Shown here: positions 26,567 through 34,950 of the stretch, piece after piece
Layout: each line of letters starts with the position of its first letter
How positions within the stretch are numbered: position 1 is the first letter of the stretch
Source of the DNA: an uncultured Bacteroides sp.
Lineage (GTDB): Bacteria > Bacteroidota > Bacteroidia > Cytophagales > Cyclobacteriaceae
Assembly (NCBI GenBank): GCA_902168185.1
Contig: CABHOV010000076.1
Span: forward strand, 216,917-280,916
Direction of reading: 5' to 3'
Length of the DNA stretch: 64,000 nucleotides
The notes under the pieces: model-generated
The model's database searches: none
What the model saw: the letters and a program-made list of their open reading frames with translations, nothing else
What the model was told of the DNA's origin: nothing
Made by a program: the position numbers and the translations under genes

Positions 26567-27757
26567 TTACTTCGAGAATATAATCGATGAACAATTTCCG
26601 CCAAAGCCGAATGAATTGCTCATGACATGGTTTACAGTTGTTTCTTCAAATTTTTGCTGAGGAACTATATCTACCTCTGGCATAGCCGTCTCAAACCGAA
26701 GATTTGGAAATACACATTGGTGTGTTAACGCCAATACCGAGAACACAGCTTCTATACCTCCGCTTGCACCCAGTGTATGACCGGTAAATGCTTTCGTTGA
26801 ACTCATCTTTGGAAGACGCTCTCCGAAGAATCTTTTTACTGCTGTACCTTCTGATACATCGTTATTCAATGTACCCGTTCCGTGCAGGTTAATATAGTCT
26901 ATAGCGTTCACATCGAGCTTACTCATCTCCAGCGCTTTCTGCATCGCTGCATACGAGCCTCTTCCTTCCGGAGATGAAGCTGTCTGGTGATACGCATCAT
27001 TTGTATTGCCATAACCGGCCACTACTGCCAGTGATTTTTTCTTCTCCTGTTGAAGAACACGATCCGAAACTATAACTACAAAACCTGCGCCTTCGCCAAG
27101 GTTTAATCCTTTACGCGTTGCATCAAATGGTCTGCAAGGTTCCTTGTCAAGAATCATCAGGCTGTTAAAACCATTCAATGTAAATTTTGACAATGCATCA
27201 GTACCTCCGGCTACGACTATATCCAGCATGCCGTGGTTAATGAGGCGAGTGCCCAATGCTATAGCATTTACCGAAGAGGAACATGCCGTGTTGATGGTTG
27301 AAATGAAATGACGAATGCCCAAATCATCGGCCATTAATTCGGTTGATCTTCCGCATTCATGATTCACTACATCATGCAATTTTCCCTTGCTATGATCTTT
27401 ACTGAAATCCGGAAAGAAAACTTCGGTTCGGTCCATTCCACCAACAGTGGTGGCAGATATTAAACCGGTGCGCCATTTTTTAAGATCGATTCCTGCATGT
27501 GCCACGGCTTCGCGTGCAGCTTGTATGGCGAGCAACGCTGTGCGGCTTGTATGCTTGGGGAGCCAAAGCATATCCGCGAGTTCTTCGTTGGATACTTTTA
27601 CTTCTCCAACGGGCAGCACACCGCGATGAACGGAATCAAATAAAGTTATATCTCCTATACCAGAAGTATGTTGTCTGAACGAATGCATGCATTGCTCCAC
27701 CGTCTTTCCGATGGCGGCTATCACACCTATACCAGCAACATGAACAGGACCTTTCAA
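26567..27757 (-). CDS. Beta-ketoacyl-ACP synthase II-type (active ketosynthase)
   Basis: A 396-residue ketosynthase with all catalytic parts: nucleophile Cys159 in INTACSSSVNA, first His in HGTGTLNND, Lys and second His in STKAFTGHTLGASG, and the C-terminal NSFGFGGNCSS loop. It would condense malonyl-ACP with the growing acyl chain. It lies between the ACP at 27763 and the Cys-less ketosynthase at 25470, so the three probably form an extension module. Confidence 0.9.
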   Translation of the reverse strand: MKGPVHVAGIGVIAAIGKTVEQCMHSFRQHTSGIGDITLFDSVHRGVLPVGEVKVSNEELADMLWLPKHTSRTALLAIQAAREAVAHAGIDLKKWRTGLISATTVGGMDRTEVFFPDFSKDHSKGKLHDVVNHECGRSTELMADDLGIRHFISTINTACSSSVNAIALGTRLINHGMLDIVVAGGTDALSKFTLNGFNSLMILDKEPCRPFDATRKGLNLGEGAGFVVIVSDRVLQQEKKKSLAVVAGYGNTNDAYHQTASSPEGRGSYAAMQKALEMSKLDVNAIDYINLHGTGTLNNDVSEGTAVKRFFGERLPKMSSTKAFTGHTLGASGGIEAVFSVLALTHQCVFPNLRFETAMPEVDIVPQQKFEETTVNHVMSNSFGFGGNCSSIIFSK

Positions 27758-27762
27758 CGTGA

Positions 27763-28020
27763 TCAGGCAGTTTGGTTTGCGCGAATATACTCTGCTATAG
27801 ATTTAACAGAGCGAAAGATTGTTGGTCCATCCTGTGGATTATCAATTTTCACTTTGTAGCTCTGCTGCAGAAGCACGATGAGCTCCAATGCATCAATAGA
27901 ATCCAGGCCCAGACCATCACCAAACAAAGGCTGGTCATCGCCAATGTTCTCCGGCTTCAGGTGTTTTAAATTCAGTGCTTCAATGATCTGCTTTTTCAGA
28001 TCGGCCATCAACTGTTCCAT
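27763..28020 (-). CDS. Acyl carrier protein
   Basis: An 85-residue acidic helical protein with the phosphopantetheine attachment motif GLDSIDALEL (Ser41). It carries acyl intermediates on a pantetheine arm, probably added by the cluster's AcpS. It lies 5 bp before the ketosynthase gene and 6 bp after the short ketosynthase-like gene, so it is within the operon. The DSI rather than DSL signature separates it from the second ACP at 34691. Confidence 0.92.
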   Translation of the reverse strand: MEQLMADLKKQIIEALNLKHLKPENIGDDQPLFGDGLGLDSIDALELIVLLQQSYKVKIDNPQDGPTIFRSVKSIAEYIRANQTA

Positions 28021-28026
28021 AATTAC

Positions 28027-28626
28027 TTACCGATATAGTTTTGTTAATTCTTCTGCTGTATGTGGCAACGCCAACCCACGCTGCTCTTTCTCTACCAAAT
28101 ATAAGAAAACATCATGGTGGCTGTCCATTACATCGATCCACCCTGCTATGCATGCCTGAACAGATGGTTGTACCATCACCTGATCAACATACGCAGCAAG
28201 CAATTCCGCATCGAAGGCAGGTGATATAAAAAATGTATTCTCACCTTTGATCCGATGTCGGATACAAATCTCGCCCGACACAATGTTTGGTAATGTATAT
28301 ACAAACAATGCAGGGCTGGAGGATGTTTTGGATGATTCATGATACCGTACATCCGTATCCATACTTGCATGTGCGTTGGACAATACAAGGGAAACACTTT
28401 CGGGAGAATATTGTTTGATCGGAAAATCACTCAACAAAAATTCTGTTGCCAGAAAACCAAGCTGCGCCAGCCGATCCATTTTATAAAACTTCGGATACTC
28501 AGGAGACAGATAGTTGTAAGCACCTGTTAAAAAATCATCCAGTGAAACAGATTTATTTTCAAACGCTAATGCACCTTTATGGATGACGGTTTGCTTACGG
28601 ATAATGCTCGTTCCTGAAATAAACAT
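28027..28626 (-). CDS. Short ketosynthase-like protein without catalytic Cys
   Basis: A 199-residue protein that aligns by eye to the N-terminal half of a ketosynthase: KMDRLAQLGFLATEFLL is like the dimer helix region, SLVLSNAHASMDTDVRY matches the strand before the active site, and LPNIVSGEICIRHRIKG replaces the region before the nucleophile. The nucleophile position appears as ENTFFISP, without Cys. Half the length of a normal ketosynthase, it recurs in flexirubin-type clusters and may be a structural partner. A truncated pseudogene is less likely because both ends are tightly packed between intact genes. Confidence 0.75.
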   Translation of the reverse strand: MFISGTSIIRKQTVIHKGALAFENKSVSLDDFLTGAYNYLSPEYPKFYKMDRLAQLGFLATEFLLSDFPIKQYSPESVSLVLSNAHASMDTDVRYHESSKTSSSPALFVYTLPNIVSGEICIRHRIKGENTFFISPAFDAELLAAYVDQVMVQPSVQACIAGWIDVMDSHHDVFLYLVEKEQRGLALPHTAEELTKLYR

Positions 28627-28629
28627 AAA

Positions 28630-29874
28630 TCAGTTTCGGGAAATCCGCTCGTTTACATCGATCAATTTTACAAGACGCTTGAGCGCTACATGGTGCTCGC
28701 GTACATATGGATTTGTTTGATCCCATACATAACCCGCCAGTACAGAACATACTTGACTCTTGATCATCGGATCCGGATTCTTGGAGAAGAATACTTTTTC
28801 CAATGTTCCATCATACCAGGCCATTACATAGGTACGGAATACATCTACACCTTGCTGTACCACTTTCGTATAGTCAGTATCCCAATCAACTGATTCACCT
28901 TTCAGCTTACGGATTACTTGCTTGCTGGCCAGGTGACTGGACACTGTGGCGAACATAACACCGGATGAAAATATAGGATCAAGGAACTCTGTTACGTTGC
29001 CTGTTAACACAAATCCTTTACCATAAAATTTATCGGTAGTGGCAGACCATGCTTCTAATTTGCGCGGCTCCCATACCCACTCTACATCTCCAAAACGTTT
29101 TTTCAAATATGGATGACCTTCAATGCAAGCTTTATACTGTGCAGAAAGATCACCTGGTATAGCATTGAAGTAATCAAAGCCTCCTACAAATCCAAGTGAT
29201 GTAACACCATTGGAAAACGGAATGATCCATGTCCAGAAACCCGGAGCATACATGATCGCGATGATCCGATTCGGTTCATCAAAGTTATCGCGGTGAATAT
29301 CTTTTACGTGTGCAAAAACAGCTTTGCGTGGATCCAGGTTGGACGGTTTATCCAGGTTGAACAACCTTGGAATAACGCGACCATATCCGCTCGCATCGAT
29401 AATGAAACGCGCGGCGATCTCTTCTGTTGATCCATCCAGACGTTGCACTGTTGTTACAGAACTCTCATCATCAAAAAATTTTATAGCCGTTACGGTTGTC
29501 TCAAAATCTACTTGTACACCTTTACGCTGAACTTCGGTTGCCAATGTCAAATCAAATTCTGCGCGTTGTACCTGCCATGTCCAATTCCAACCTTTTGAAA
29601 ACTGATCGCTGAAATTAAAATCTGCTACGTTTTCTTCCTTCAAAAATTTCGCGCCAAACTTCTGCTGAAAATTTTTGGCTTTCACAGCTTCTAACAATTC
29701 AGCATCCTCGAGTACTTCCATACAACGTGGCAATAAGCTTTCGCCAATAACAAAGCGCGGAAACTTCTCACGCTCCACAACCCTTACACTTAATCCAGCT
29801 TTATGAATCATGGAAGCAGATATACTTCCGGCAGGGCCTGCTCCGATTACCAAAACGTCAATTTTTTCTTTCAT
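28630..29874 (-). CDS. FAD-dependent halogenase-like monooxygenase
   Basis: A 414-residue flavoprotein. It has the FAD motif VIGAGPAGSISASMI, the GESLLPRC segment and a WxWxIP motif (W214-T-W216-I-I-P219), which is the mark of flavin-dependent halogenases. LTGNVTEFLDPIFSSGV also fits this group. Some flexirubins carry chlorine on the aromatic ring, so ring halogenation is the favoured reading; hydroxylation cannot be excluded because related proteins are often annotated only as NAD(P)/FAD oxidoreductases. It lies 3 bp from the downstream gene. Confidence 0.83.
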   Translation of the reverse strand: MKEKIDVLVIGAGPAGSISASMIHKAGLSVRVVEREKFPRFVIGESLLPRCMEVLEDAELLEAVKAKNFQQKFGAKFLKEENVADFNFSDQFSKGWNWTWQVQRAEFDLTLATEVQRKGVQVDFETTVTAIKFFDDESSVTTVQRLDGSTEEIAARFIIDASGYGRVIPRLFNLDKPSNLDPRKAVFAHVKDIHRDNFDEPNRIIAIMYAPGFWTWIIPFSNGVTSLGFVGGFDYFNAIPGDLSAQYKACIEGHPYLKKRFGDVEWVWEPRKLEAWSATTDKFYGKGFVLTGNVTEFLDPIFSSGVMFATVSSHLASKQVIRKLKGESVDWDTDYTKVVQQGVDVFRTYVMAWYDGTLEKVFFSKNPDPMIKSQVCSVLAGYVWDQTNPYVREHHVALKRLVKLIDVNERISRN

Positions 29875-29939
29875 CGCTGACTGTTCTTAGTGGAATTCTT
29901 ATTCTTCTATTGAAGTAGTTTTATACTTTATCTATATAC

Positions 29940-31004
29940 TTATGCAGGCTTGCAAACCAACAGCGTGTTGCCAACGCCCAGCATATCTTTTTGCTCCGCT
30001 ACCATGAAGCCAGCTTCTTTGATGAAGCCTTTGAAAATTTCAGAGTGATACATCTGACTATTTCCGTTGGCCATAGCAGTGAAGTATATAGAAGTTTGCT
30101 GCAATGCAAATGCTCCTACCTGGAATCGCTGGCAATCCCAGAACGGCTCGAGTATATATACACTTCCATTTGGATTCAATGCCTGACGGCAACGTTTCAA
30201 TATAGAGATGATCTGCTCATCTGAAAAACAATCCAGGAACTGACTCATCCATATAGCATCAAAACCTTTCGGAAATGGAAGGCTCTCATCCAGTATATCA
30301 CTTTCGTGAAAACGGATACGATCGCCAAAACCTTTCTCGGTAATGTTTTTGTTCGCCATGTTCACTTGTCCTGGCAAATCAAAGATTGTCACTACTACAT
30401 CCTGATCATGCTGAAAACATTCCAGCGCCCACTTCCCGGTATTACCTCCTATATCCAGCAATGACTTTGGTTTATGCTTGAATACGATGGGCAATACATC
30501 TGCGAACGATGCATCTGAATAATAATGATCGAATGCCAGCCAGCTCTCTCTCACCTTCGGTGGAAAGTGCGCCAGTGCGCGGTATAGTGTTGGCCAGTCA
30601 CCGAATACTTTCAGCCCTTCAGGCTTGCCGTTTTGTATACTTTCATCCAGTGTAAACAGACCGTTGTAACACACATCGTTCATGAAATCAAAATTCACTT
30701 GCGTGAGTTTATCGTTCAGTATGAACGTTGCTGTTTTTGTTACTTTATACACATCATCTTTACAGGTTAACAAACCTATGCCAAGCGCAGCTTCCATAAG
30801 TACACGCACACCGTACTTGGATACATTCGTCTTCTCAACAACCTGTGCCTGTGTTAAGCCTTCCGGGTGTTCCTGAATGGTTTGCAAAATGCCGGTTTCG
30901 CGCAGTACGCGGGTTGTCTGAAAAACAGCCGGTGCAAAAGCGATCCACTGTGCCTTTTCAATTGATTGTAAAGCGGTGAGTTTGTCTGTTTCGAAAAAAT
31001 TCAT
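29940..31004 (-). CDS. O-methyltransferase (SAM-dependent, CrtF/plant OMT-like)
   Basis: A 354-residue class I methyltransferase with an N-terminal dimerisation winged helix (about residues 20-100) and a Rossmann domain: SLLDIGGNTGKWALE is the SAM-binding motif and FDAIWMSQFLDCFSDE follows. This layout fits the small-molecule O-methyltransferases. It may methylate a phenolic hydroxyl or the ring of the aryl polyene (inference). It is spaced 6 bp from the upstream ketosynthase and 65 bp from the halogenase-like gene. Confidence 0.87.
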   Translation of the reverse strand: MNFFETDKLTALQSIEKAQWIAFAPAVFQTTRVLRETGILQTIQEHPEGLTQAQVVEKTNVSKYGVRVLMEAALGIGLLTCKDDVYKVTKTATFILNDKLTQVNFDFMNDVCYNGLFTLDESIQNGKPEGLKVFGDWPTLYRALAHFPPKVRESWLAFDHYYSDASFADVLPIVFKHKPKSLLDIGGNTGKWALECFQHDQDVVVTIFDLPGQVNMANKNITEKGFGDRIRFHESDILDESLPFPKGFDAIWMSQFLDCFSDEQIISILKRCRQALNPNGSVYILEPFWDCQRFQVGAFALQQTSIYFTAMANGNSQMYHSEIFKGFIKEAGFMVAEQKDMLGVGNTLLVCKPA

Positions 31005-31010
31005 AGAAGA

Positions 31011-32129
31011 TTATTGATTAACTTTTTCCACAACTAATGCGGCATTGCACCCGCCAAAACCGGACGCAGTTTTTAAAATTCTTTTTAGTGGTTTTGATTG
31101 CAGCTGACTGCAAACATTTATTTCTTTTGGAACGCCAAAAGTATCAAATCCCCGTGTGGGTATCAATTCGTTTTGTAACAGACCATGTATGGTTATGATC
31201 GTTTCTATTACTCCCGCGGCTCCCAATGTATGGCCGTAATATCCTTTCAAACTATTGAGTGGAATTTTACTCATGCCTGCATAGTTAAATGCCTTGGCTT
31301 CCATCTCGTCATTATAAACAGTAGCCGTTCCATGCGCAGAGATAAAATCAATATCATCAGGTGTGAGTTCCGAAGTCTTCAACGCCTGGGCTATTGCTTG
31401 CGCGAGTTCTTCGCCTGTACGTGAAGGACCTGAAATATGATTCGCATCATTGCTTACACCACTGCCCAGTAAACGAACCGAACTTTTTGATCCGAGCATC
31501 TTCGGATCAGTTGATAATATCATTACACCCGCTGCTTCCCCGAGATTTATACCGGTACGATTTGCATCAAAGGGTTTACAGGGAGAAGCACTGATAGCTT
31601 GCAAGCTCTGAAAGCCTGACACAACAAATTGACTCAGTACATCGGCACCAAGCACAACGGCATGGTCATACGCACCGCTCTCTAGAAAACGCTTGGCTAT
31701 AATAAGCGCAAGCACACCTGAGATACAGGCATTTGATACTACTATACTTCTTTTGAAACCAAATTTATCGGCCAGGTATGCAGCAACGGCATGGAGATGA
31801 ATTCGTGGATGATCAGCGTCTTCGCTGTCCAGGAGATCTATATTTCCCTTTGTTGTTGAGAGAATAAAAATGGTTTTATCGGATGGTAATGTATGCGATC
31901 CTAAAGCTGTCTCCAGAGCTTTGATGGCCATCTGTTCAAAACGCGTTGAAGCATCAGAGGATGCTACTGTTTCCAACGCCGATGCCATAAATGAATTTGC
32001 ATTCCACTGCGGATTGCTGGTCGGCTTCACGCCCGAAAGACCTTTCCGGATATTGCTATAGTTTTCTTCGCTGGTAAATCCTAGCGGAGAAATTATACTA
32101 TCTGCTATGGACCATACTGCACGTGCCAT
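31011..32129 (-). CDS. Beta-ketoacyl-ACP synthase (active)
   Basis: A ketosynthase of about 372 residues from the ATG at 32129 (MARAVWSIADSI), chosen because it overlaps the thioesterase stop codon in a TAATG junction. The nucleophile is Cys135 in VSNACISGVLALI, the first His is in SAHGTATVYND, and the second His is in KGYYGHTLGAAG. GFGGCNAAL closes the active site. It differs from the other two ketosynthases in the active-site neighbourhood (NACIS instead of TACSS or AACAS), so it may act on a different chain length or on the starter. Confidence 0.88.
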   Translation of the reverse strand: MARAVWSIADSIISPLGFTSEENYSNIRKGLSGVKPTSNPQWNANSFMASALETVASSDASTRFEQMAIKALETALGSHTLPSDKTIFILSTTKGNIDLLDSEDADHPRIHLHAVAAYLADKFGFKRSIVVSNACISGVLALIIAKRFLESGAYDHAVVLGADVLSQFVVSGFQSLQAISASPCKPFDANRTGINLGEAAGVMILSTDPKMLGSKSSVRLLGSGVSNDANHISGPSRTGEELAQAIAQALKTSELTPDDIDFISAHGTATVYNDEMEAKAFNYAGMSKIPLNSLKGYYGHTLGAAGVIETIITIHGLLQNELIPTRGFDTFGVPKEINVCSQLQSKPLKRILKTASGFGGCNAALVVEKVNQ

Positions 32130-32542
32130 TACGCTTCCCACTTGGTTTTCCAGGCCTGAAAAAACTCAGGCACCGTAAGCTGCAGTTGAAAATTTTTGAC
32201 ATCGACAAATACCTGGACGGTATTACCGGTGGCTACCAAATCGCCCGTTACTGATTCATACATGTTATAGCTGAATTTCAGTTTGGCTGCGTTTGTTGGC
32301 TCGTATATAGATTCGACAATCACAGAATTGCCGTAACGCAAAGGCTTCTTGTAATCACATTGGACAGACACCACAGGAACAGCCAATGCATTTTTGTAAA
32401 AATCGAGATATGAAATGCCGTACTTGGTTCCGAATGCCTCGCGGCCATCTTCAAAATATCGGAGGTAATGGCCGTGCCACACAATACCGAGCGGGTCGGC
32501 TTCATTGAATCGCACTATAACTTCTGTTCGGTAAATCAACAC
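32129..32542 (-). CDS. 4HBT-type acyl-CoA/ACP thioesterase
   Basis: A 137-residue hot-dog protein with the 4-hydroxybenzoyl-CoA thioesterase signature RFNEADPLGIVWHGHYLRYFE here split over residues 10-30; the Asp in EADPLG is the catalytic residue. It would hydrolyse an acyl thioester, for example to release or proof-read the polyene. A -7-like element (TAGCTTTG) lies 27 bp upstream, so this may be the first gene of a subset of the operon. Confidence 0.87.
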   Translation of the reverse strand: MLIYRTEVIVRFNEADPLGIVWHGHYLRYFEDGREAFGTKYGISYLDFYKNALAVPVVSVQCDYKKPLRYGNSVIVESIYEPTNAAKLKFSYNMYESVTGDLVATGNTVQVFVDVKNFQLQLTVPEFFQAWKTKWEA

Positions 32543-32568
32543 GATTGGGGGATATTAAAACAAAAGCA

Positions 32569-32576
32569 CAAAGCTA
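32569..32576 (-). promoter_or_regulatory. Bacteroidota -7 element upstream of the thioesterase gene
   Basis: Read leftward it is TAGCTTTG, an exact TAnnTTTG match, 27 bp from the start at 32542, inside a 97-bp gap. No clear -33 element was seen. Confidence 0.32.
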
Positions 32577-32639
32577 AAAGCTTATTTGATAAAACTTCCA
32601 GCTTTATGCCTTTGGAATCTTACTTTTTGGTCTATGATC

Positions 32640-33275
32640 TTACGGACGATAGTATTTTTTGCGCCACATCTCATATTCTTTTTTCTTAATTCGCTCGATG
32701 GCAACAAAAAGTGCCCCGCCCCAGAAGTTACGCATGCCGAATCCACGAGGCGCTGCTGTTACTCTTTCCGAGAAGAGAACTTCTTTCGTGTCAATGTTTA
32801 TGAAGGTTACCCAAATGGATGCTTCTTCATTGAGTTTACTGAAGCTTTCAATGTTGAACATAAGTCCAATTCCAGATAGTCCTTTAAAATCGTAAGAAGC
32901 AATTATCTCTGCTACGCCATCACGGTTCAAATGCAGATAATCTTTTTCTGCATTGGACAGCATGGATAGTACTTCAAGTGTAGCGTTATGATCCAGTGTT
33001 GGTTGAATGTTTTTTTCGATTTTCTTTTTCTCGATTGCAAGAGCGATATCAAATTTTTCTTCTTCATTCACAATCAGCTTGTTCCAGGATTCCAGTAAAT
33101 ACCGGATGTCTGATTCAGAGCCGAGCTTTTCACGATCACCAATGAGTTTAGCCTTCGAAAAATCGAGACCAAGCCATGTGATTTTCGTGTCTGCCTTAAA
33201 CACATCACTACGATCTTGCGCAGTAGTAACAGAAGCAACAAACAAGAGAATGATAAGGGTTTTGAGTTGTTTCAT
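32640..33275 (-). CDS. Conserved secreted protein of unknown function inside the pigment cluster
   Basis: A 211-residue protein with a signal peptide (MKQLKTLIILLFVASVTTAQ). The mature part begins FKADTKITWLGLDFSKAKLI and later shows IWVTFINIDTKEVLFSERV and FGMRNFWGGALFVAIERIKK. The pattern suggests a periplasmic or outer-membrane-associated beta-rich domain, but I recognise no named family. Placement between a dehydratase and a thioesterase gene, in the same direction, suggests a role in export or assembly of the pigment (inference). Confidence 0.7.
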   Translation of the reverse strand: MKQLKTLIILLFVASVTTAQDRSDVFKADTKITWLGLDFSKAKLIGDREKLGSESDIRYLLESWNKLIVNEEEKFDIALAIEKKKIEKNIQPTLDHNATLEVLSMLSNAEKDYLHLNRDGVAEIIASYDFKGLSGIGLMFNIESFSKLNEEASIWVTFINIDTKEVLFSERVTAAPRGFGMRNFWGGALFVAIERIKKKEYEMWRKKYYRP

Positions 33276-33323
33276 AAATCGAAATGGGTATATAAATGAA
33301 AAATGAAATTTATAGGTTGTGTA

Positions 33324-33752
33324 TTATGGGGTTTGAATTTTGGCAAAGATTCTCATCTCGCAGGAACAAAGAACTTGACCGTCCTGCTCCACTTTGCCTT
33401 GAGCAATGGTAAGCTCCAACACTTGATTTACGATTCGAATGGAAGTAGTAATCGTTGAGTTTTCCTTTGGCAGTATATTTATCTTCAGATCACGAACGGC
33501 AGCGATATAACCTATAGGAACAGGTATATTTTTTTGTTTACACTGGTAGCCAACATGAACGGCAGCGGTCTGTGCTATATTTTCTACCAGTCCCGGTTCA
33601 GCAAAATATCCTTCCGACACAAATACATTCTCGGGTTCGATCACCAACTGTGTCACGGCATGTTCATCGCTTACCTCCACAAGATTGTGAATCATAACGA
33701 TTGGCTCACGTTGTGGAATGTATTGGGTAATGGTGGATTTTGTAGCGAGCAT
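33324..33752 (-). CDS. Second hot-dog dehydratase-like protein
   Basis: A 142-residue hot-dog protein (IPQREPIVMIHNLVEVSD, then FAEPGLVENIAQTAAVHVGY). The GHFPG His of FabZ is replaced by the GYFAEPGLVENIAQ pattern seen in the ApeP-like branch of aryl-polyene dehydratases, where the acidic residue and the helix are kept. With the FabZ-like gene at 23087 it could form the DH pair of polyene synthesis, as ApeI and ApeP do. The catalytic competence of this subunit alone is uncertain. Confidence 0.8.
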   Translation of the reverse strand: MLATKSTITQYIPQREPIVMIHNLVEVSDEHAVTQLVIEPENVFVSEGYFAEPGLVENIAQTAAVHVGYQCKQKNIPVPIGYIAAVRDLKINILPKENSTITTSIRIVNQVLELTIAQGKVEQDGQVLCSCEMRIFAKIQTP

Positions 33753-33801
33753 GAAATTATTTGGTTCTAAAGTTCATGGTTCCGATACGGCACCATAGAT
33801 T

Positions 33802-34686
33802 TTATTTTGCCCAAAAGTTATAATAATTAAACCACTGTATGGGGTACAGATGCACTTTTTGTTCGAGTTCTCCCGTAAACGCGTTCATCAGTTTATCGGT
33901 AAACTCTTGCTTCGGGTCATCGTCTTTCCGTTCAAAAAGCGAACTGCCGAAGAAATGATAGTGTGTAGGAGATTCTTTAAATGCAAAAACAATCGAGACG
34001 GGTACTTTGAATCCGGCAGCAAGCTGAAAAGGTCCTAACGGAAACAGTGCCTCCTCTCCTAAAAAATTCAATGATTTGGTCTTATTGCCTTCCAGAAAAC
34101 GATCTGCATGCAGGCATATTAATTCATTACGCTGCAGCGCCTGACCGATAGCATATACATGAGAAATATCATTTTTGATAACAATGACATTGAAGTTATG
34201 GCCACCCGTTACTTCTTGCAGATATTGTTTGATTCGTTCGTGCTCGCCATCAAACATCACTACATTAACGCGTGTATTCAGACGCTTCAATAAATGGCCG
34301 GCTGCTTCCCAATTGCCAACATGGCCGCTCAATAAAATGCCGCCCTTACCACCCTTTACAATGTCTCGGAGATTCTCTTCACCATCAAAATCATAGGTGA
34401 ATTTGTTATCGATGCCAGCCATTACTATGACTTTGTCCAGCAACGTCTGACCAAAAACGTAATAATTACTATAGATCTTCAGGAGTGAAGAAAGCTTCCC
34501 ATACCGGAGCCGCTGGCGGAAATAGGCATAGATATGTTTTGATGAACTCCAGGATGCCAGGAAATAATAACCTGCAACAAACCGTAATAAAAAGTACGCA
34601 GGTGTAACCCCCATGTACTTTATAACATAGACAAAGATCCTGTAGCCGAGTTTGTTTCCTTTCGATTTACCTTGCCATCGCGGCAT
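33802..34686 (-). CDS. LpxL/HtrB-like lysophospholipid acyltransferase
   Basis: A 294-residue membrane-associated acyltransferase. SGHVGNWEAAG carries the catalytic H-x4-E dyad, and ICLHADRF, then PFQLAAGFKVPVS and FNYYNFW near the end match the LpxL/HtrB family. In aryl-polyene clusters such enzymes attach the polyene acyl chain from ACP to a glycolipid acceptor; in this cluster it may do the same (inference). It is 4 bp from the ACP gene at 34691, which suggests that ACP is its acyl donor. Confidence 0.87.
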   Translation of the reverse strand: MPRWQGKSKGNKLGYRIFVYVIKYMGVTPAYFLLRFVAGYYFLASWSSSKHIYAYFRQRLRYGKLSSLLKIYSNYYVFGQTLLDKVIVMAGIDNKFTYDFDGEENLRDIVKGGKGGILLSGHVGNWEAAGHLLKRLNTRVNVVMFDGEHERIKQYLQEVTGGHNFNVIVIKNDISHVYAIGQALQRNELICLHADRFLEGNKTKSLNFLGEEALFPLGPFQLAAGFKVPVSIVFAFKESPTHYHFFGSSLFERKDDDPKQEFTDKLMNAFTGELEQKVHLYPIQWFNYYNFWAK

Positions 34687-34690
34687 AGGA

Positions 34691-34948
34691 TCAAGAGGTT
34701 ACTTTCTCTGCTACGCGACCCGCTACGTAGTCATAGAAATTCTGAAAAGTAGCTATGTTCACAAAGTCTTCAGGCTTTACTTTAAAACCGAAGTTGCTTT
34801 CAATTACCACTACCAGGTCAATGTAGTCGAGGCTATCGAGTTCAAGCGTCTCACGCAAGTTAGCTTCCGGAACAATTTTACCGGGCTCCACCTCAAATTC
34901 TTCTACCAAAAACCCATTGATTTTTTCAATGATTGCTGTTTGATTCAT
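34691..34948 (-). CDS. Acyl carrier protein
   Basis: About 85 residues with the attachment motif ELDSLDYIDL (Ser44 in the longer frame). The ATG at 34948 (MNQTAIIEKI) is preferred; the upstream ATG at 34963 would overlap the ketosynthase gene by 13 bp. It lies between an active ketosynthase and an acyltransferase. Its DSL motif and sequence differ from the ACP at 27763, so the two may serve different steps, for example starter loading and chain extension, as ApeE and ApeF do. Confidence 0.92.
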   Translation of the reverse strand: MNQTAIIEKINGFLVEEFEVEPGKIVPEANLRETLELDSLDYIDLVVVIESNFGFKVKPEDFVNIATFQNFYDYVAGRVAEKVTS

Positions 34949-34950
34949 CG

